64,000 bases of DNA from Luidia sarsii (GCA_949987565.1 OX465111.1:15448549-15512548); one strand, 5' to 3'; shown: positions 47,595 to 60,252, counted from the first letter of the stretch. The notes: generated by a model from the sequence alone, not told the origin. Translations and numbers: made by a program.

Positions 47595-48871
47595 CAGAGT
47601 AATGATTGCCTAGTGAAATGAAATTGCCACTAGCTACCATCGAATGTAATGTAAATTTGTCATGCTTGAAGATGGTACGATAATTATAGGGAGCTGTTCC
47701 TGTCCCTGGACCCTGACATGACTGTAATACTGTAAACTGGATGGACTGACATTATACATTCTGGTAAAGTTTTGTAGTGCGATGTATTCATGCATGTTCA
47801 TGCCTAATATTGCCAAATGTTATTATGGTAATCACCAATCTAAAGCTTAATGTGTGTGCCACAGTTACCCAGTTCTGTTACGCATTGTGAAAATCCCCTT
47901 CTGAATACTCAGTACCGTTTGAATACTCAGTATCCCAACCACTGATATGCAATGGTTTACCGTTTTGCTGTACAAGGCATGGGAAATCTGGATATGGGTG
48001 TGGCTCTTTATGTGTAGTCGGTAAGGTGTGGATGTGTGTAGGGTGATGTGTGCATCATGCAGTACATCGGTGTATGGAAGGTCTGTACAGGGTGGCCCAC
48101 TGTTCCTCGGAGCTTGCCGGACAACCCGCTCATCTTCATGGTGCGCTGTATCTCTATAGTAGTCATGTAAACTGACTCGAGTTCTCTTGCTGCGTAAGCA
48201 ACTACATGGCTTTGCCTATGTGTATCTGGACACTTATACTTATGCCACTGTTTGGAAATGTTTGACGAACCTGGTCCTTTCGAGTCAGCAGTTGCTTTTT
48301 GAAATGTAGTGGTAGGGAGTTGTGATTTTATAGACTGAGTCTTTGAATGTTTAGATACAACTATAACTTTGAATATAATTTGTACCACTCTTGCACCCTT
48401 TAAAATTTGCTCTCTTTTTTCTTGTGAAGGATACATATAGACTGAGAAAATTGAGACCTTTGATTACTCCCGTTTTGGGTAATTTGGATTTTCGGAACTC
48501 TTGAGACGTGGAGTTGAAATATACCCGTATCGCAAAATGCTAATAAGCAAGTACGGTGTGCGCAATGAAGTTTAAACGTTCATAATTATTTCACCATCGT
48601 TTAGTTAAATTGTTTGATTTAATTTCTGTTTGGTTGAGATCGTTATTCAATATAATTTGGTATGATTTTTTTGGAGTTTGGGTTTGTTTGTCATTATTAA
48701 ATCTTCTAAATGTAAACGCAAGCGTCACTTGTATTTTATCTTTCTGCGTTACACATTTATTTTTGTCTTTGGAAGAGTGACAAACGGCTAGAGTGTTTCA
48801 CCCTGATATCAGGCTTGGGGTACATTTTGGGGGGCGTGCGTTACAGTTGAGTTCGTTTGTTCTATAGCACA
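47595..48871. other. gene B 3' flank and unassigned sequence
   Basis: The first part (to about 47,800) is homologous to the gene C 3' flank (GTTCCTGTCCCTGGACCCTG). The remainder, including a 142-codon minus ORF at 48,008-48,436 with no recognised domain, is unique in this window and unassigned. Confidence 0.45.
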
Positions 48872-49234
48872 GAGATGTTCCTGTCCCTGGACCCTGATTT
48901 GACTAATAGTGTAAACTGCATGGATGAACTGGCATACCTTATGGGGAAGGTTGTGGTGCAATATGTCAGTTGACAGAAATTATGTTCATGCCTGCTGTTG
49001 AATAATGTTAATTTGTTATGATTAAATCATTTTTGCCAATCTACATGACTGTGCTCCCTTTATAATTACAGTATGTGCTAATAATATAAATTATATTAGA
49101 AAAGAAGAATATTTACTGAATTTAAAAGTCAAGTGAAATTGATTTTAAATGTGTTGTATTAGTTTGTTCTACTGATATAATTACTGTGTTTAGTCCAGGC
49201 TCTCTTGATTTTAGATACTTGATGATTAAAACTA
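48872..49234 (+). repeat. orphan duplicate of the ISG12-like 3' flank
   Basis: It matches about 62,042-62,405, downstream of gene C, almost base for base (GTTCCTGTCCCTGGACCCTG, GTTGTGGTGCAATATGTCAG, CCAGGCTCTCTTGATTTTAG). It is the trace of a further copy whose coding exons are absent. Confidence 0.9.
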
Positions 49235-49514
49235 TTGTTATAGACCCGAATGGTTACAATTGTACTTCAAAAGGGGGTTTGTCAGCCCATTGTATTGTGG
49301 AATGTACTACTCACCATTGTACTGTCCTCAGTCGGTGCCCTAAGGCTAAGCACACACCGTTGCATGCGTCTTGAATTGTGGCGCGGTCTTGGGCCGGCAT
49401 CTCCGTGACTGGTCGCTGTTTTAGACAGGACTCCACTACCGTGGCCGAGGCTGGTTCACCCCCATGATGTCGTAGCTACTTCGGAAGCTGACCGGCTGCA
49501 GTTGACGGATGTCC

Positions 49515-49763
49515 CTACCACGAGTGCTCCCGTCGCTGGATTGTCGGCGCTTCGTACCCTGTCACGGGGATGCTCGGTCCAATACCTGCGTTAGTCGCTG
49601 CGGACACCAACTGGGCGATTTTGAGAAATTTCTCAACTTTGATGGCCGCAGCCCACTTCCTAAACAACTCAGGTCTCTTGTCCTTGTTGGGAACTGCATG
49701 GAAAGATTTCCCCAGCTTTTCCCCGCTGACATTTTGACATCGAAAAGCCTGGCAGTACACCAT
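49515..49763 (-). CDS. N-terminal half of a THAP zinc finger (orphan exon)
   Basis: The minus-strand frame starts MVYCQAFRCQNVSGEK and continues KSFHAVPNKDKRPELFRKWA. This matches the start of the C2CH THAP domain: Cys4 and Cys9 with four residues between them, a Phe/His-Pro segment near residues 21-25, and the invariant Trp at residue 37. THAP proteins bind DNA and are related to P-element transposases. The second half with the C-x2-H pair is missing from this frame; a possible donor CAG|GTATTG lies near 49,588. A TATA-like TATATA (about 49,800) and a CGCCATCTT YY1-type motif (49,883) lie upstream, so this could be a first exon. No continuation was found on the minus strand, which to the left runs into duplicated ISG12 flank. 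It may be a truncated gene or a transposon-derived fragment. Confidence 0.55.
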   Translation of the reverse strand: MVYCQAFRCQNVSGEKLGKSFHAVPNKDKRPELFRKWAAAIKVEKFLKIAQLVSAATNAGIGPSIPVTGYEAPTIQRREHSW

Positions 49764-50436
49764 CGTTCAGCTCGCGAGTGTATACAAACTGCACGCAGTA
49801 TATAGTAGAGGGTACATCCGTCTGGGCCCATACGGGAGTTTTCCGTTGTGATGTCACACCCCCCGCAATGATTGGCGGCCCATTCGAAAAGATGGCGGGT
49901 TGCGGGAACGCAAATTCGACCCCTGAATTGCACGATTTCTCCCTCTTTATGAAACTCGTAGGTGAGTAGCACATAGGTAATTGTAGGTTGTTTTAACACC
50001 CTATCAGATAAGCCAATATTTTTCTCTGTGTTTCATTCCCCTAAAAGGAAGGTTACTTTCTGCTGAAAAAGGGGTAGGCCTATGCGTTATTTATCAATGT
50101 TGTCTACAGGCATAGCGATTTTTATGCAAATCTGAAGACCCCGGGTGCAATGGTGCGTTAGTATGATTATGGTCTGATTATGGCTGATTATGGTCAATTA
50201 TTATGGAGGAAGGAGTGTTTTCAGGTTAAGGCGAGCGAGAACCAGACGACGACGTCGCCCCGTTGTCGAAGAAGAGCGTTTGTATGCGCCAGTCGGTGAA
50301 GTTTTACTGATCGTCGTGGTTAGTTTACCCGAGTCGATAGTCCAATCGCGGACGGCAGGAAGATTTACCTATTGGAATGTTACCCACGGGTTCGGTAAAA
50401 AATTAGTCAAGTGCTGACACGGCTTTATAGGCCCTA
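49764..50436. other. CpG-rich flank of the THAP exon
   Basis: Relatively GC-rich, with an Arg-rich 75-codon plus ORF (50,190-50,417) that I cannot assign. It could be a promoter region shared by divergent transcripts. Confidence 0.3.
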
Positions 50437-51796
50437 CATTGTAATGTACTGTATATGTGCACTTTGTACTATACGCGACATGACTGCGCATGTCTTTCTC
50501 CATACCGTACCCAGGCGTCGAACTGCCGACCATGATACATAATTATTAACTGCGAACAATCTGGCACCTATTGGAGATTGTGCGACTTGTGATAATGATG
50601 GTGTTCATTGACACCATTCAGTGACACCACATTTCTGGTGACACATGGTATAAAACATTTTTTAGATCACTTGCCGTATATGCTATAGTAATTTTTTATG
50701 TATAATAATTATGGTAGTCACTTTGATAATGCTTTGACCATAGTTTTGACTAAGGTCGGCTGATATTGTGGCAGGTCGTAAGATTACCGAAACAATTTTT
50801 CGACTTCTATTACTGTACTCACAAAAATAATTGAATTGTCTGATTTCATTATGAAATTTATGACCAATGGGGGGGGGGGGCTATTTCAGTCATCTCTTTT
50901 TCATATACAATATTATTGTATAATAATAATATGCCATGTAATTGGCTGTGGGTGAACAGGCTACGGTAAATGCCTAATTTAAAGGCCGAAATTGCAAATG
51001 AGGTACATGCAGTTTGATAAATAGTTGGTGAAAACCCAAAGTCAAAACAGATATGTTCATTGTGTTATTGAATTGTTTGATAATGTGGTTTCACAAACTG
51101 ATATAAGTATCATCCAGTGCATGAGTGTCAGCTTGCAGTGACTGTTGGATGTGAAATGAGTTTGAATGAATCTTTTTAATGTTGTAGGACATTACTAAAT
51201 GAAAACGGATGAAATAAATGCTCAGGCAAGTGCAATTCAGTACAAGAAATGGTTTCTTCAAAGACTCGTCTGTATTGCAGATTGTTTCATGTGACTCGGC
51301 AAGTGATTCAACTGACTCACTATGGTCTAAAAGGGTGTCACCACAGGGACAAATCTCTTACTCACTGAAATGAATTCTTTGACTTAATAATTCCAAAATG
51401 AGTAAACCTGCCCAATAAACTGAGTAACTAGACTCATTTTATGTTACTCAAATGACTCATTTAAGTCAAAAAGTGTGTCACCACACGGACAAATCATTGA
51501 CTCACTAAAATTATGAGTTCCTCGACTCATCAAAAAAATTCTGTGAACCAAGAGTGCACTGTTGCTTGTAGGCCTACGTGTACTATAAAAAGGTCTGTTT
51601 TGTGAGGTTCCCATGTTTCTGTTGGATATCAATCGAATTGCTTATTTTCAATTGAAATATAATTTTGTCAATGTCCAACTTACCCCATTTCGCTGTCCCA
51701 GTTACCCCACTTGAAAATAAATGGGACATTTTCTGTAGATATTTTTCGTCATACGTTGAAAGCACTATCTGCTCTGACCATTCGACTCACTTTAGG
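50437..51796. repeat. segmental duplicate of 39.0-39.4 plus 42.09-42.99 kb
   Basis: The order is continuous here: the 39,016-39,400 unit, then the 42,090-42,420 unit, then 42,430-42,990 (GACTCACTAAAATGAG-type words, CCAACTTACCCCATTTCGC). Copy A is missing from this version. Small indels distinguish the copies, such as an extra 140 bp at about 51,095-51,245. Confidence 0.85.
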
Positions 51797-53910
51797 CAGG
51801 GTTCCACACTAGCAATTTTTTTTACTTGCCCTTCGGGCAAGTGAATTTATCACTTTTCATATTTTACTTGCCCGAATGGAAAATCTACTTGCCCGAAAAT
51901 GAAAATAAAAGAAAACATTAAAAATCGAAGTTATCAATTTAATCCTAAATCACTTAAGCCTTTCAATAACATTATGAGTTTGCTAAAAGCTGTGATTTAT
52001 TATAATTCTAAATTTTCAAAACCCATAATCATTATCAGAGTTCTCCCCAGGATCTTGGAAAAAGTATGGGCCTTTTGGCTCAAAGTCCACTGCGCTTCAC
52101 AGTAACAGTATCTGTTAATAAGTGTAACCATTCATTCACGTTTTTCTTGCTGAGATCGTACCGAAAATGAAAAACCAAACATCGACATAGACTCTGAATC
52201 CGTGCAAATAGAATACATAGTGGGTACAGATTTATGAGCTACGTATCCAGCGCTCCATGCAATTACCTCCGCCTGAATGTGGAACAGCACCCAAAAAAAT
52301 CTAATGTCGGTTCCACTGCACTGGTGATTAAGGCCCTTGATCAAGCAAAGTGATTCTACTATGCAAGGGGAAGTGACAAACGGTAACCCTACGGTGAAGT
52401 AAATTCTAAAACCAAAAATGAAGTAGGCCTACAAGAAGTAAAACTAAAACTAAAAGTAATATAGAATTGCACAGCCACAGTTGCTGTGCATGAGTGATCA
52501 ATCAGGAAATTCAAAATAACTGTTAATAAGTTTAATTAGTTGTAACCATTCATTCACGGTTTTCTTGTGAAGATTTTCCTCTTCGTACCGAAAATGAAAA
52601 TGAGGAGCAGCACTCCCAAAAAATATAATGTTGATTATCAGTTCCCACGATATTGGTGATTATAAGGCCATTAAATTAATTTATACAAAAGGAAATAAAA
52701 TTCTGGGGTGTAAAGATCCGTATGTTATTTGATTAGAAGAAATAAGGGTATTTTATGTTTGAAAAATTGTGTAAGATAAAGAAATTACTTCGTAGAAGTA
52801 TGGCGTACGGAGGGAAAATAACCGACATGATTCGGCGTGCAACAGCAGTTTTCTGGCCGTGCGCCACGGCCGACGTCACTGACAACAACACGGTCAAACC
52901 GCGGAGCATCGTATAAAATTTAGGCCGACACTGAAAAAGATTCTCATGTACTGTACATGTACATGTACAGTTGTACACCAGTGACCACCCTGTAATTTTT
53001 TTGCGAGGAGGATAAGTTACTTCCGTAGCACATTTTCCATAATTATTTCGTCTAAGTAATTTTCAAAATATGGATTTCACGGTACAATCGTAAAGGCTGG
53101 GGGTTTCATGTCAACTCGGTCCGCGCGGAAAGCCTATCTCGTTACTTACAACCAAAACAGACCGTTGAGGAAGGAAGATCGGACCACGAAAAAAAAAGTA
53201 CTCTACAACTGTTACTGGTCCACCCTGCGTGTTTGGGCATTACCAAAAAAATAATGTACCCTACCATATCCAATCGTTAATGTATTTCCCTGTGCGTGAA
53301 AGAAAAACCAAGATTCAATTCAAATCTTTGTTCAAGTCTCAGAATACAAAATCGGGAACAGGATCGTGGTGCGAAGACTGGAAAGTCGCTGTTTACAACA
53401 CACGTGCGGCATGCTTTCTCTATCCTCAATGGTACCCGGCGATCCTATTCCTATACGCATGAACGTATGTTTACCAGCGAACTGGACCAAAGCAGTGTGC
53501 AGTACATGTGTTACACAGTACATGTACATGTACATATGTAAATGTATTGCACATGTACACTGTGTATGTGACTGTACATGTACATGTACAGTACATGTAC
53601 ATGTACATCGTGCGCACGGCCGCTATACACTGTAGCGGTGCGGGATACAATCTGTGCTCGCATATCGCGTCCACTCGTCAGCAGACGCAAAAAGCTCCGC
53701 TTTTTCGAAATAATAATCGTAATAATGCGAACAATATCTACATATAATTGGCTCGTTTTGGGCAAGGACTTTGATTATTTCAATTATGTAACTATCAAAA
53801 TTTTACTTGCCCGATCGGGCAAGTAAATTTTAACATCTGAACATTTTACTTGCCCGACGTGAAATTTTACTTGCCCCGGGCAAGCGGGCAACCGCTAATG
53901 TCGAACCCTG
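51797..53910. mobile_element. 2.1-kb hAT-type element, non-autonomous
   Basis: The termini are CAGGGTTCCACACTAGC and GCTAATGTCGAACCCTG, a hAT-style TIR. CTTTAGG (51,790-51,796) is repeated as CTTTAGG(C) at 53,911, a 7-8 bp target duplication, and the paralogous empty site at about 42,989 reads CACTTTAGGCCAGGAAATCC. Both ends carry clustered ACTTGCCCG / CGGGCAAGT subterminal repeats, the usual arrangement of transposase-binding motifs in this superfamily. No transposase frame is visible. The interior contains an ACATGT array (53,505-53,615) and a segment also present at 63,300-63,480. Confidence 0.85.
53505..53615. repeat. ACATGT-type palindromic microsatellite
   Basis: Repeated TACATGTACATG words inside the hAT-type element. 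The Tyr/Met/Cys/Thr/Val/His-rich ORFs on both strands are artefacts. Confidence 0.9.
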
Positions 53911-54338
53911 CTTTAGGCCAGGAAAAGGACAGTAAATCCACGGTGTATGGTGTTATGAGTTTTACTCTAGTTTCTTAAACTCCTTCCAAGCCTTCCGTTG
54001 TAATTATGGTCATCGCAGACTCTCCCAAAAAGATTAATTGATTCTCTGTATGTTTAAACATGGAGGAAGAAAGGTCTGTGCAATACATTTACACTATACA
54101 AAGTCATGTCAGTTGTACAAAATGTTTCCATCTGTATTAATGTTGGTTTCAAGTCTCCATCGGTCAATTGGTGGCGTTTTACGATGGTTTTATTCTCCAT
54201 TACGGCCTGGAAATGATATACTATTGCTAGAAAACAGCCACTCAGCATAGAACAATGAAAATGGTTACAGTCTAGTCACGTAGACGAGCGAGATAGCCGA
54301 CTCCCGAGAATATTGCGAAATATTGATTGCGTGCTGCC

Positions 54339-54348
54339 GGGGGTTCCC
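54339..54348 (+). promoter_or_regulatory. kappaB-like site upstream of gene C
   Basis: GGGGGTTCCC starts 292 bp before the gene C start codon, in sequence duplicated from the gene B 5' flank. The next bases have diverged (AC here, CC in B) while the decamer is intact. Confidence 0.45.
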
Positions 54349-54439
54349 ACTTTGCTTCGCGCTGGTACTCGGCCGTATAGCTGGTGTTCTGCAGTGCGGG
54401 GAGTATTTGTGTGCGAGCGGTTGGTACTCGCCTAATACC

Positions 54440-54600
54440 TCCTTGGTACTACCAAGGAGCCTAATACTAATAGTAATACCTCCTTGCTAGTAGTACTTAG
54501 TAGTAGTAGTAGTACTACTAGTACGAGTAGTACATGTACTTTGTCTTTAGTAGTACTTGTAAGTTGTAGTAGTAGTACTAGTACTTAGTAGTAGTAGGGC
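54440..54600. repeat. TAG/TAC-rich simple sequence 5' of gene C
   Basis: TAGTAGTACTAGTAC words form self-complementary simple sequence ending about 30 bp before the gene C start codon. Copy A has only a remnant here. Confidence 0.85.
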
Positions 54601-54630
54601 GTACATCCGACGCTTGCAACGCCGTACAGT

Positions 54631-57600
54631 ATGGCAGTAGGGGTTCCTGACAGCAACATACCTGGGAAAGGTGAGTGCGTGTTGTTGTTGATTCCGTTTC
54701 TCAAAGATTTTCTGTCGACTCACTTTGTACAAAATTGTAGTTTAGCCAGGCCTATTCCGCGTAACTTGGACCCGACAACTTGACAAGTCAGTCACCCTTT
54801 TTTTTATCGAATTTTGAAATTTTGAGATTCGAATCTCAAAATTTCAAAATTCGATAAAAAAGGGTGACCTGTCGGGTCCAAGTTACTCGGACTAGTTTAG
54901 GCCAGGAAAAGAACAGTAAATCTACGGCGTATGGTGTGAGTCTAGTTGCGGTAACCCATGCGGTAACCGTAACCCTCATCCTCCCCAAGACTATAGACTA
55001 ATGAGTATAGATTAAAACTGCCTATATGAACTGCATACTGTGAAATGTGCGAACCTAATTGTTGAGAGTGAAGCATATTTTGAGTTATTAAATTGTTGAA
55101 GTAATACTATTAGTATTACTAATAGTAATAAGTACTAACAGTAACAGTGTACCTAGTCCGAGCATGGAGCTATAAAAGAGATAGCTCCATGGTCCGAGTA
55201 ACTTGGACCCGACAAGTCACCCTTTTTTTATCGACTTTTGAAATTTTGAGTTTCGGGTGACTAGGGTCCAAGCACGATTGGTAATTCTGCGCTTGAATTG
55301 GGACTTAAAATAAAACAACCCTTCCGAAATCCCCAGATTTCCCCCCAAAACACCTGTGAAACCGTCCCACGTGCCCATTGAGGATTCAGTGAGAATAACA
55401 GATTCCAATACTGGTCATTGTGTTTTACTCATGTTTGGGAAAATGGAGAATTTTCCCCTCAGTTGATCGAGAAGATTCTCTCCCGTCCGACGAGCCAACA
55501 GGCGGCCATCTTTGATTTCAAATTGAAACGGTATATATACTATACAGTTACACGTGTATACTCATAAATCGATGATGTTTTGACAGGTCTGGGTGCACAG
55601 TGGGTCTGTGTGAGACTGTGAGTGTAAAAAAAGGTTGACTTGTCGGGTCCAAGTTACTCGGACTAGGTTTCCTGTACTGTAGTCCGAGCAGTGTTATAGC
55701 TACGCTGGTCGGCGGTGGACGGGGCCGACCACCACGGATAATTTCCGTCCACCACTCCTGGTGAAAAACAATGCTTCCGACCGGCACTATGTTCACCCCA
55801 TTATTACCCCAATCTATGTTTGGTTTCGGTAGTAAAATAAATTGTATTTTTTTGTAGCGTAACCGTCTCGCTAATACTTGTTCTGGAAGTTCCGATCAGG
55901 CTTGAGTAGCGCAGCGTGATCGTAGTCGTAACTCGCATGCAGCCATGTGGCCGCTGTGCACGTGCACTGTGCAGTATACAGTGTGTGCAAAGACGTGTTG
56001 TGTCATGTCACATGTGCCGCGCGTAGGCTGGTTTCGGCCCTACTGCTCCTGTAGTGTCGCTATGGCTATACCTAGAGGCGGAAACCACACCTAGACTTGC
56101 CAACCTCGGTAACGTTGCGAATGGAAATTGGTCATAACTAAATTACGCTACTTTCATCGTTTGTCTCCGAATGTTGTTTCCGCGTAGTTTAATATTATTC
56201 CCTTCGTTATTAATTTTGATAGTGGTACAAAATGTATGAATAAAAATCAGAGAATACAGGCTTCAAGTTGAGGGTAAAATTGACAAATTTGGACGGCGGT
56301 CGAAAAACGCTAGTTTGACTCTCTTTTTTTCTCCGTCATTTTGGCTCGATCTACCGCGGCCACACGGAGCGATTTTAAAGATTTCAACTTCCGATATCTC
56401 AAGAAATGAATGAAAAATTGAAATCCTTCTCAAATTTTCCAGAATTTTGGAAAATACACTTTAGTTGACCGCGAAACTTGAAACATCGCTAGTATAACTG
56501 TAATAAACATTAGTTTATTTGTTAGAAAACAACTGTAAGGGCTGGCGAAAGTCTACTAATCATTCCACATGTACCGAGTGCACACAGTCAATTCAAACAT
56601 GTACATGTACATTATTCTTCAAGTTTTGTTGTTCAGTTTACTTGTTAATAAATTATTTATACACTGTACATGACTAACAACAAAACTTGCAGTAAAGTTA
56701 ATCTGATTAATTAATTAATCATTTTTATGTGATTAATTAATTTAATTTAACAGTACATGTAATAACAGTACATGCTATCATTTTGACCGCAGTCGCTAAT
56801 CGTGAGGCTTCGTTCACGAGAGCGACTTCTTGTTGGTGAAATTTGAACCACCACTAAAAATACCCTAGCTATAACACTGAGTCCGAGCATGGTCCGAGTA
56901 ACTTGGACCCTTACAATCGGCCTTTTTTTTTTGGGGGGGGGGGGAGTCGGGCGATAGTGGGGTCCAATCTGGGGGTTTTGGTCGAGGGTAGTCATGGAGT
57001 CGAACACATAAGTTTCTCGGGTTTCTCAGCGGGATTCCTTGGACCCTACTACTACTAGGCTACTATTACTAAGTACTATCACCCGACTCCCTCAAAAAAA
57101 CAAAAAAGGGCGATTGTAAGGGTCCAAGTTACTCGGACTAGGTTTCCTGCCTGAGTGCCTCTGGGATCATTGATCAGTGTTTGTCCGTGTTTAGGAAGGC
57201 CCCGAAGCTGCGTCCCTAGAGCGATAAAGAGTTCTGATATTAACTATTCTGGCTCTGAGGTCCACATGACTCCCTGGCTGACAGACAAAGCCTTGAAGAA
57301 TTAGTCCACAACCACACCAGTGAACGCCTCCCCCTTGGCCCCGCCCGCCGTGAGCCCTAATTCCAGTCCCTAATGTTGTAGTTGGTTCCCCTGCTTCCAT
57401 GGCCTATCTAACTCCTGATTCTTATGCTACTTCCATTCAAACCTGTCTTAAATCTGCTTTTGATCAAGTAGCCCACTCTTAGGAACGAGCCAGTGCGTCC
57501 CCAAAATCCCAGTATGACAGAAAAACTAAATTCAACCCCTATAATACCGGTGATCTTGTCTGGCTTGATGATCCCGCAAGCTCTCGTGTGAAACTTGCAC

Positions 57601-60221
57601 CTCGATGGAAAGGCCCGTTTAGAATTGTTTCTCTCCATTCGTCAGACGACCACCAATCTGTCACGTACTCCATTGTGGATTGCCAGAATCCCAATAGCAA
57701 ACCCAAGCACGTCCATTAAAATTGCCTTAAACCTTATATCTTACCTCTTCCCCCTGTCCCCTCTTCCCCACAACAATCAGTGACCCCACTCCCAACCTTT
57801 ACTGCTCTTTCTGGATCCCTTGCTCCCCTTCCTGTCCCTCCAGTATCCCTTACACCACCATTGCCCCCTGGGTCACCATTACCCTCTGTGCTACCAACAC
57901 CCCTCCCTCCACTTCGTTCTTCACCTGCATACTCCATTCCCCACTCATCACCCACCACTGGCATACATGTCAATGATGGCATCTGACACGCAGTGGTCGA
58001 GTAGTTTGTTTCCCGTCCAAACCGTCTTGGTTTTTTATTAAAGATTGCTGTTATTGTATGCACCATACTGCCCTATTCAAATTCACTGTGTCCATGCCTA
58101 TTAGTTGTTAACATATCTCACCTTTATTTTGTGTTCAAAGTCTCCTTCATTTTTCCATTGTATAACACGACATTAATTTTATATTTTGTGATATTGTTTT
58201 TTTTCCGTCTATTTTTTGAAAATGAGGAGATTTTCTTTTTCAAAGGTGGAAGTAATGTAAGCCCTAATTCCAGTCCCTTATGTTCACCCCAGCCATGCCC
58301 CTGTGGACCAAGTCCGGTAGTGACCAACCCCTTAGGCATTTGAAGGTAACCACACATCATGGGTATGGTCACTGTTCTAAGAAAGAGTGTCCAAGACAAA
58401 AAACATGCCCCAATTAGGGAAACCAATGACTAATGGATGATAATGTATCATCCATTATTCATTATTCAGTCCCCTATAGTTTCTCATCCAACCCCATCCC
58501 TTGTTCAACTTTTAATAATTTGACTACAATTGCATTAATATATATTCAGTAAATGATAGAAACAAGTCCTTTTTAGGTATTACCCCAAACCCATTCGGTC
58601 TCCATTATCCGTGTATAAAAGAAAGGTCCCCATCCCCTTCCAAAGTAGATTTCTCCACCTTGCCTCCTTCTGCTGGCCAACCCTCGAGCATTGAAGTTAG
58701 TCTGGGTTTCCAATAAAACACCCATCGACCCAATCTTGATGCTTCGCAATCTCCTGTTATCTGTGGTGCTCGGTCTTGTTCTACCGCCAATTCACTTCCC
58801 AACCTAGGCCAAGAGACCTAGTGGTATACCCAAACCAAGTCCAAGTGTTACACTATGGTCCTTAGTACAAAATCCTCAGTTTCAAGTCGAAAAAGAACAA
58901 ACATAACCCTGTCTCTCAGTTTTTGTGGCTGTACATGTACATGTATTGAAAATTATAAGCCTAAATGTGTATCTTTCCAGCCTAATTTTGAAACCCCAAA
59001 TCTTGCAAAATTACACATATAACCTGAAACATTGAACCCCCAAGTTGTCTTGTAATTTATTCCACAATATATCAGTTGATAAGTCCTCCAAAGACCCCTC
59101 ATTAAATCAAGTAGGGGCACATGATAATCTGCTTAGTGGAACCATCATGGCTCAATTTACTGTTCTCCACCCATCAGAGCTGGGTCTCTATAATCAGCTC
59201 TGACAATAATTGTATTGGGGTGGGATGCTGCACACAGGGCCATGGTGCGAAAGCAAATGTGGCTGGAAATTGTAGCTGAAATTTTAATTTCTTAGATTTT
59301 TCATTTAGTGTATCTTTAGCAGAGTAGAAATTGTTGCTAATTAGTACCCGCAAGAAAAAAAAATCACCTTGACAATTTAACTTTTTTTCCCAAAACAATT
59401 TGCTGCCTGTTTGGGGGCTACGTCCCTCCACTTTTGTACTCAAATAGTGCAATATATCAGATACCAAAGAGAAAATCCCTTGAGAGAAAGCACTGATTTT
59501 TTACACTACGGGGTACTTATTATCTGTTTGTTTTTTTAAGCATCCTTCCATTTGCGTAGACAAATAGGGCCATATTAAAGACAGGAAATTCCCCGATTTT
59601 CACAAGAGTTTAAACCTTGATGAATCCCTGTGTTGTCTTGTGCATCATTTATTGATCAATGTATTATTTTAATAAGCCTTCAAATACTCCTTACTACAGA
59701 GAGTTGTGGGTACACATGTTAAATTGTTATGATAAATGTGGAGTGGCCACTTTTGACTAATTTTGTATACTCATCAGTGTATGCCCCTATTTATATGTGA
59801 TGACAATCTTGTAAATGACAAAATCATAGGCATAATCATAACAAACAAATAAACATGACCGAGACCGAGACTTAAGAAAGGGTCTCGAGACGGTCTCGAG
59901 ACTGAGATCAGGTCTCGAGACCTACCACACTGCCCTCCTCTACCTCCATGCACACTGTAATACTAATTTTATTTCAACAGAATTTGTGCAGACAGGTAGT
60001 AGGGATTTGTTTAAAGTCATATATCTGCCTTCTCCTTTCATGCTCAGATGCCATCAAGCCTTGGTGGTTTGCAGTCTCCAAGGAGGACCCCAAGGAAGTC
60101 ACCGTTTGTTTCAATGACTCACCGGACTGTGGTTCCAATGAAGGAGGTTCTCCGTGTAATGTCACCAAAGTGGAAGAAGAAAAACCAAGACACATTAAGG
60201 TTGGTTTAGATGTATACCATC

Positions 60222-60252
<31 letters not shown>

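Noticed and set aside
48008..48436. 142-codon minus-strand ORF in the gene B 3' flank
   Set aside because: No recognisable domain; not present in the paralogous flank of gene C.
57734..58066. 110-codon Gly-rich minus ORF beside the gypsy relic
   Set aside because: Antisense shadow of a Pro/Ser-rich stretch that follows the integrase remnant.
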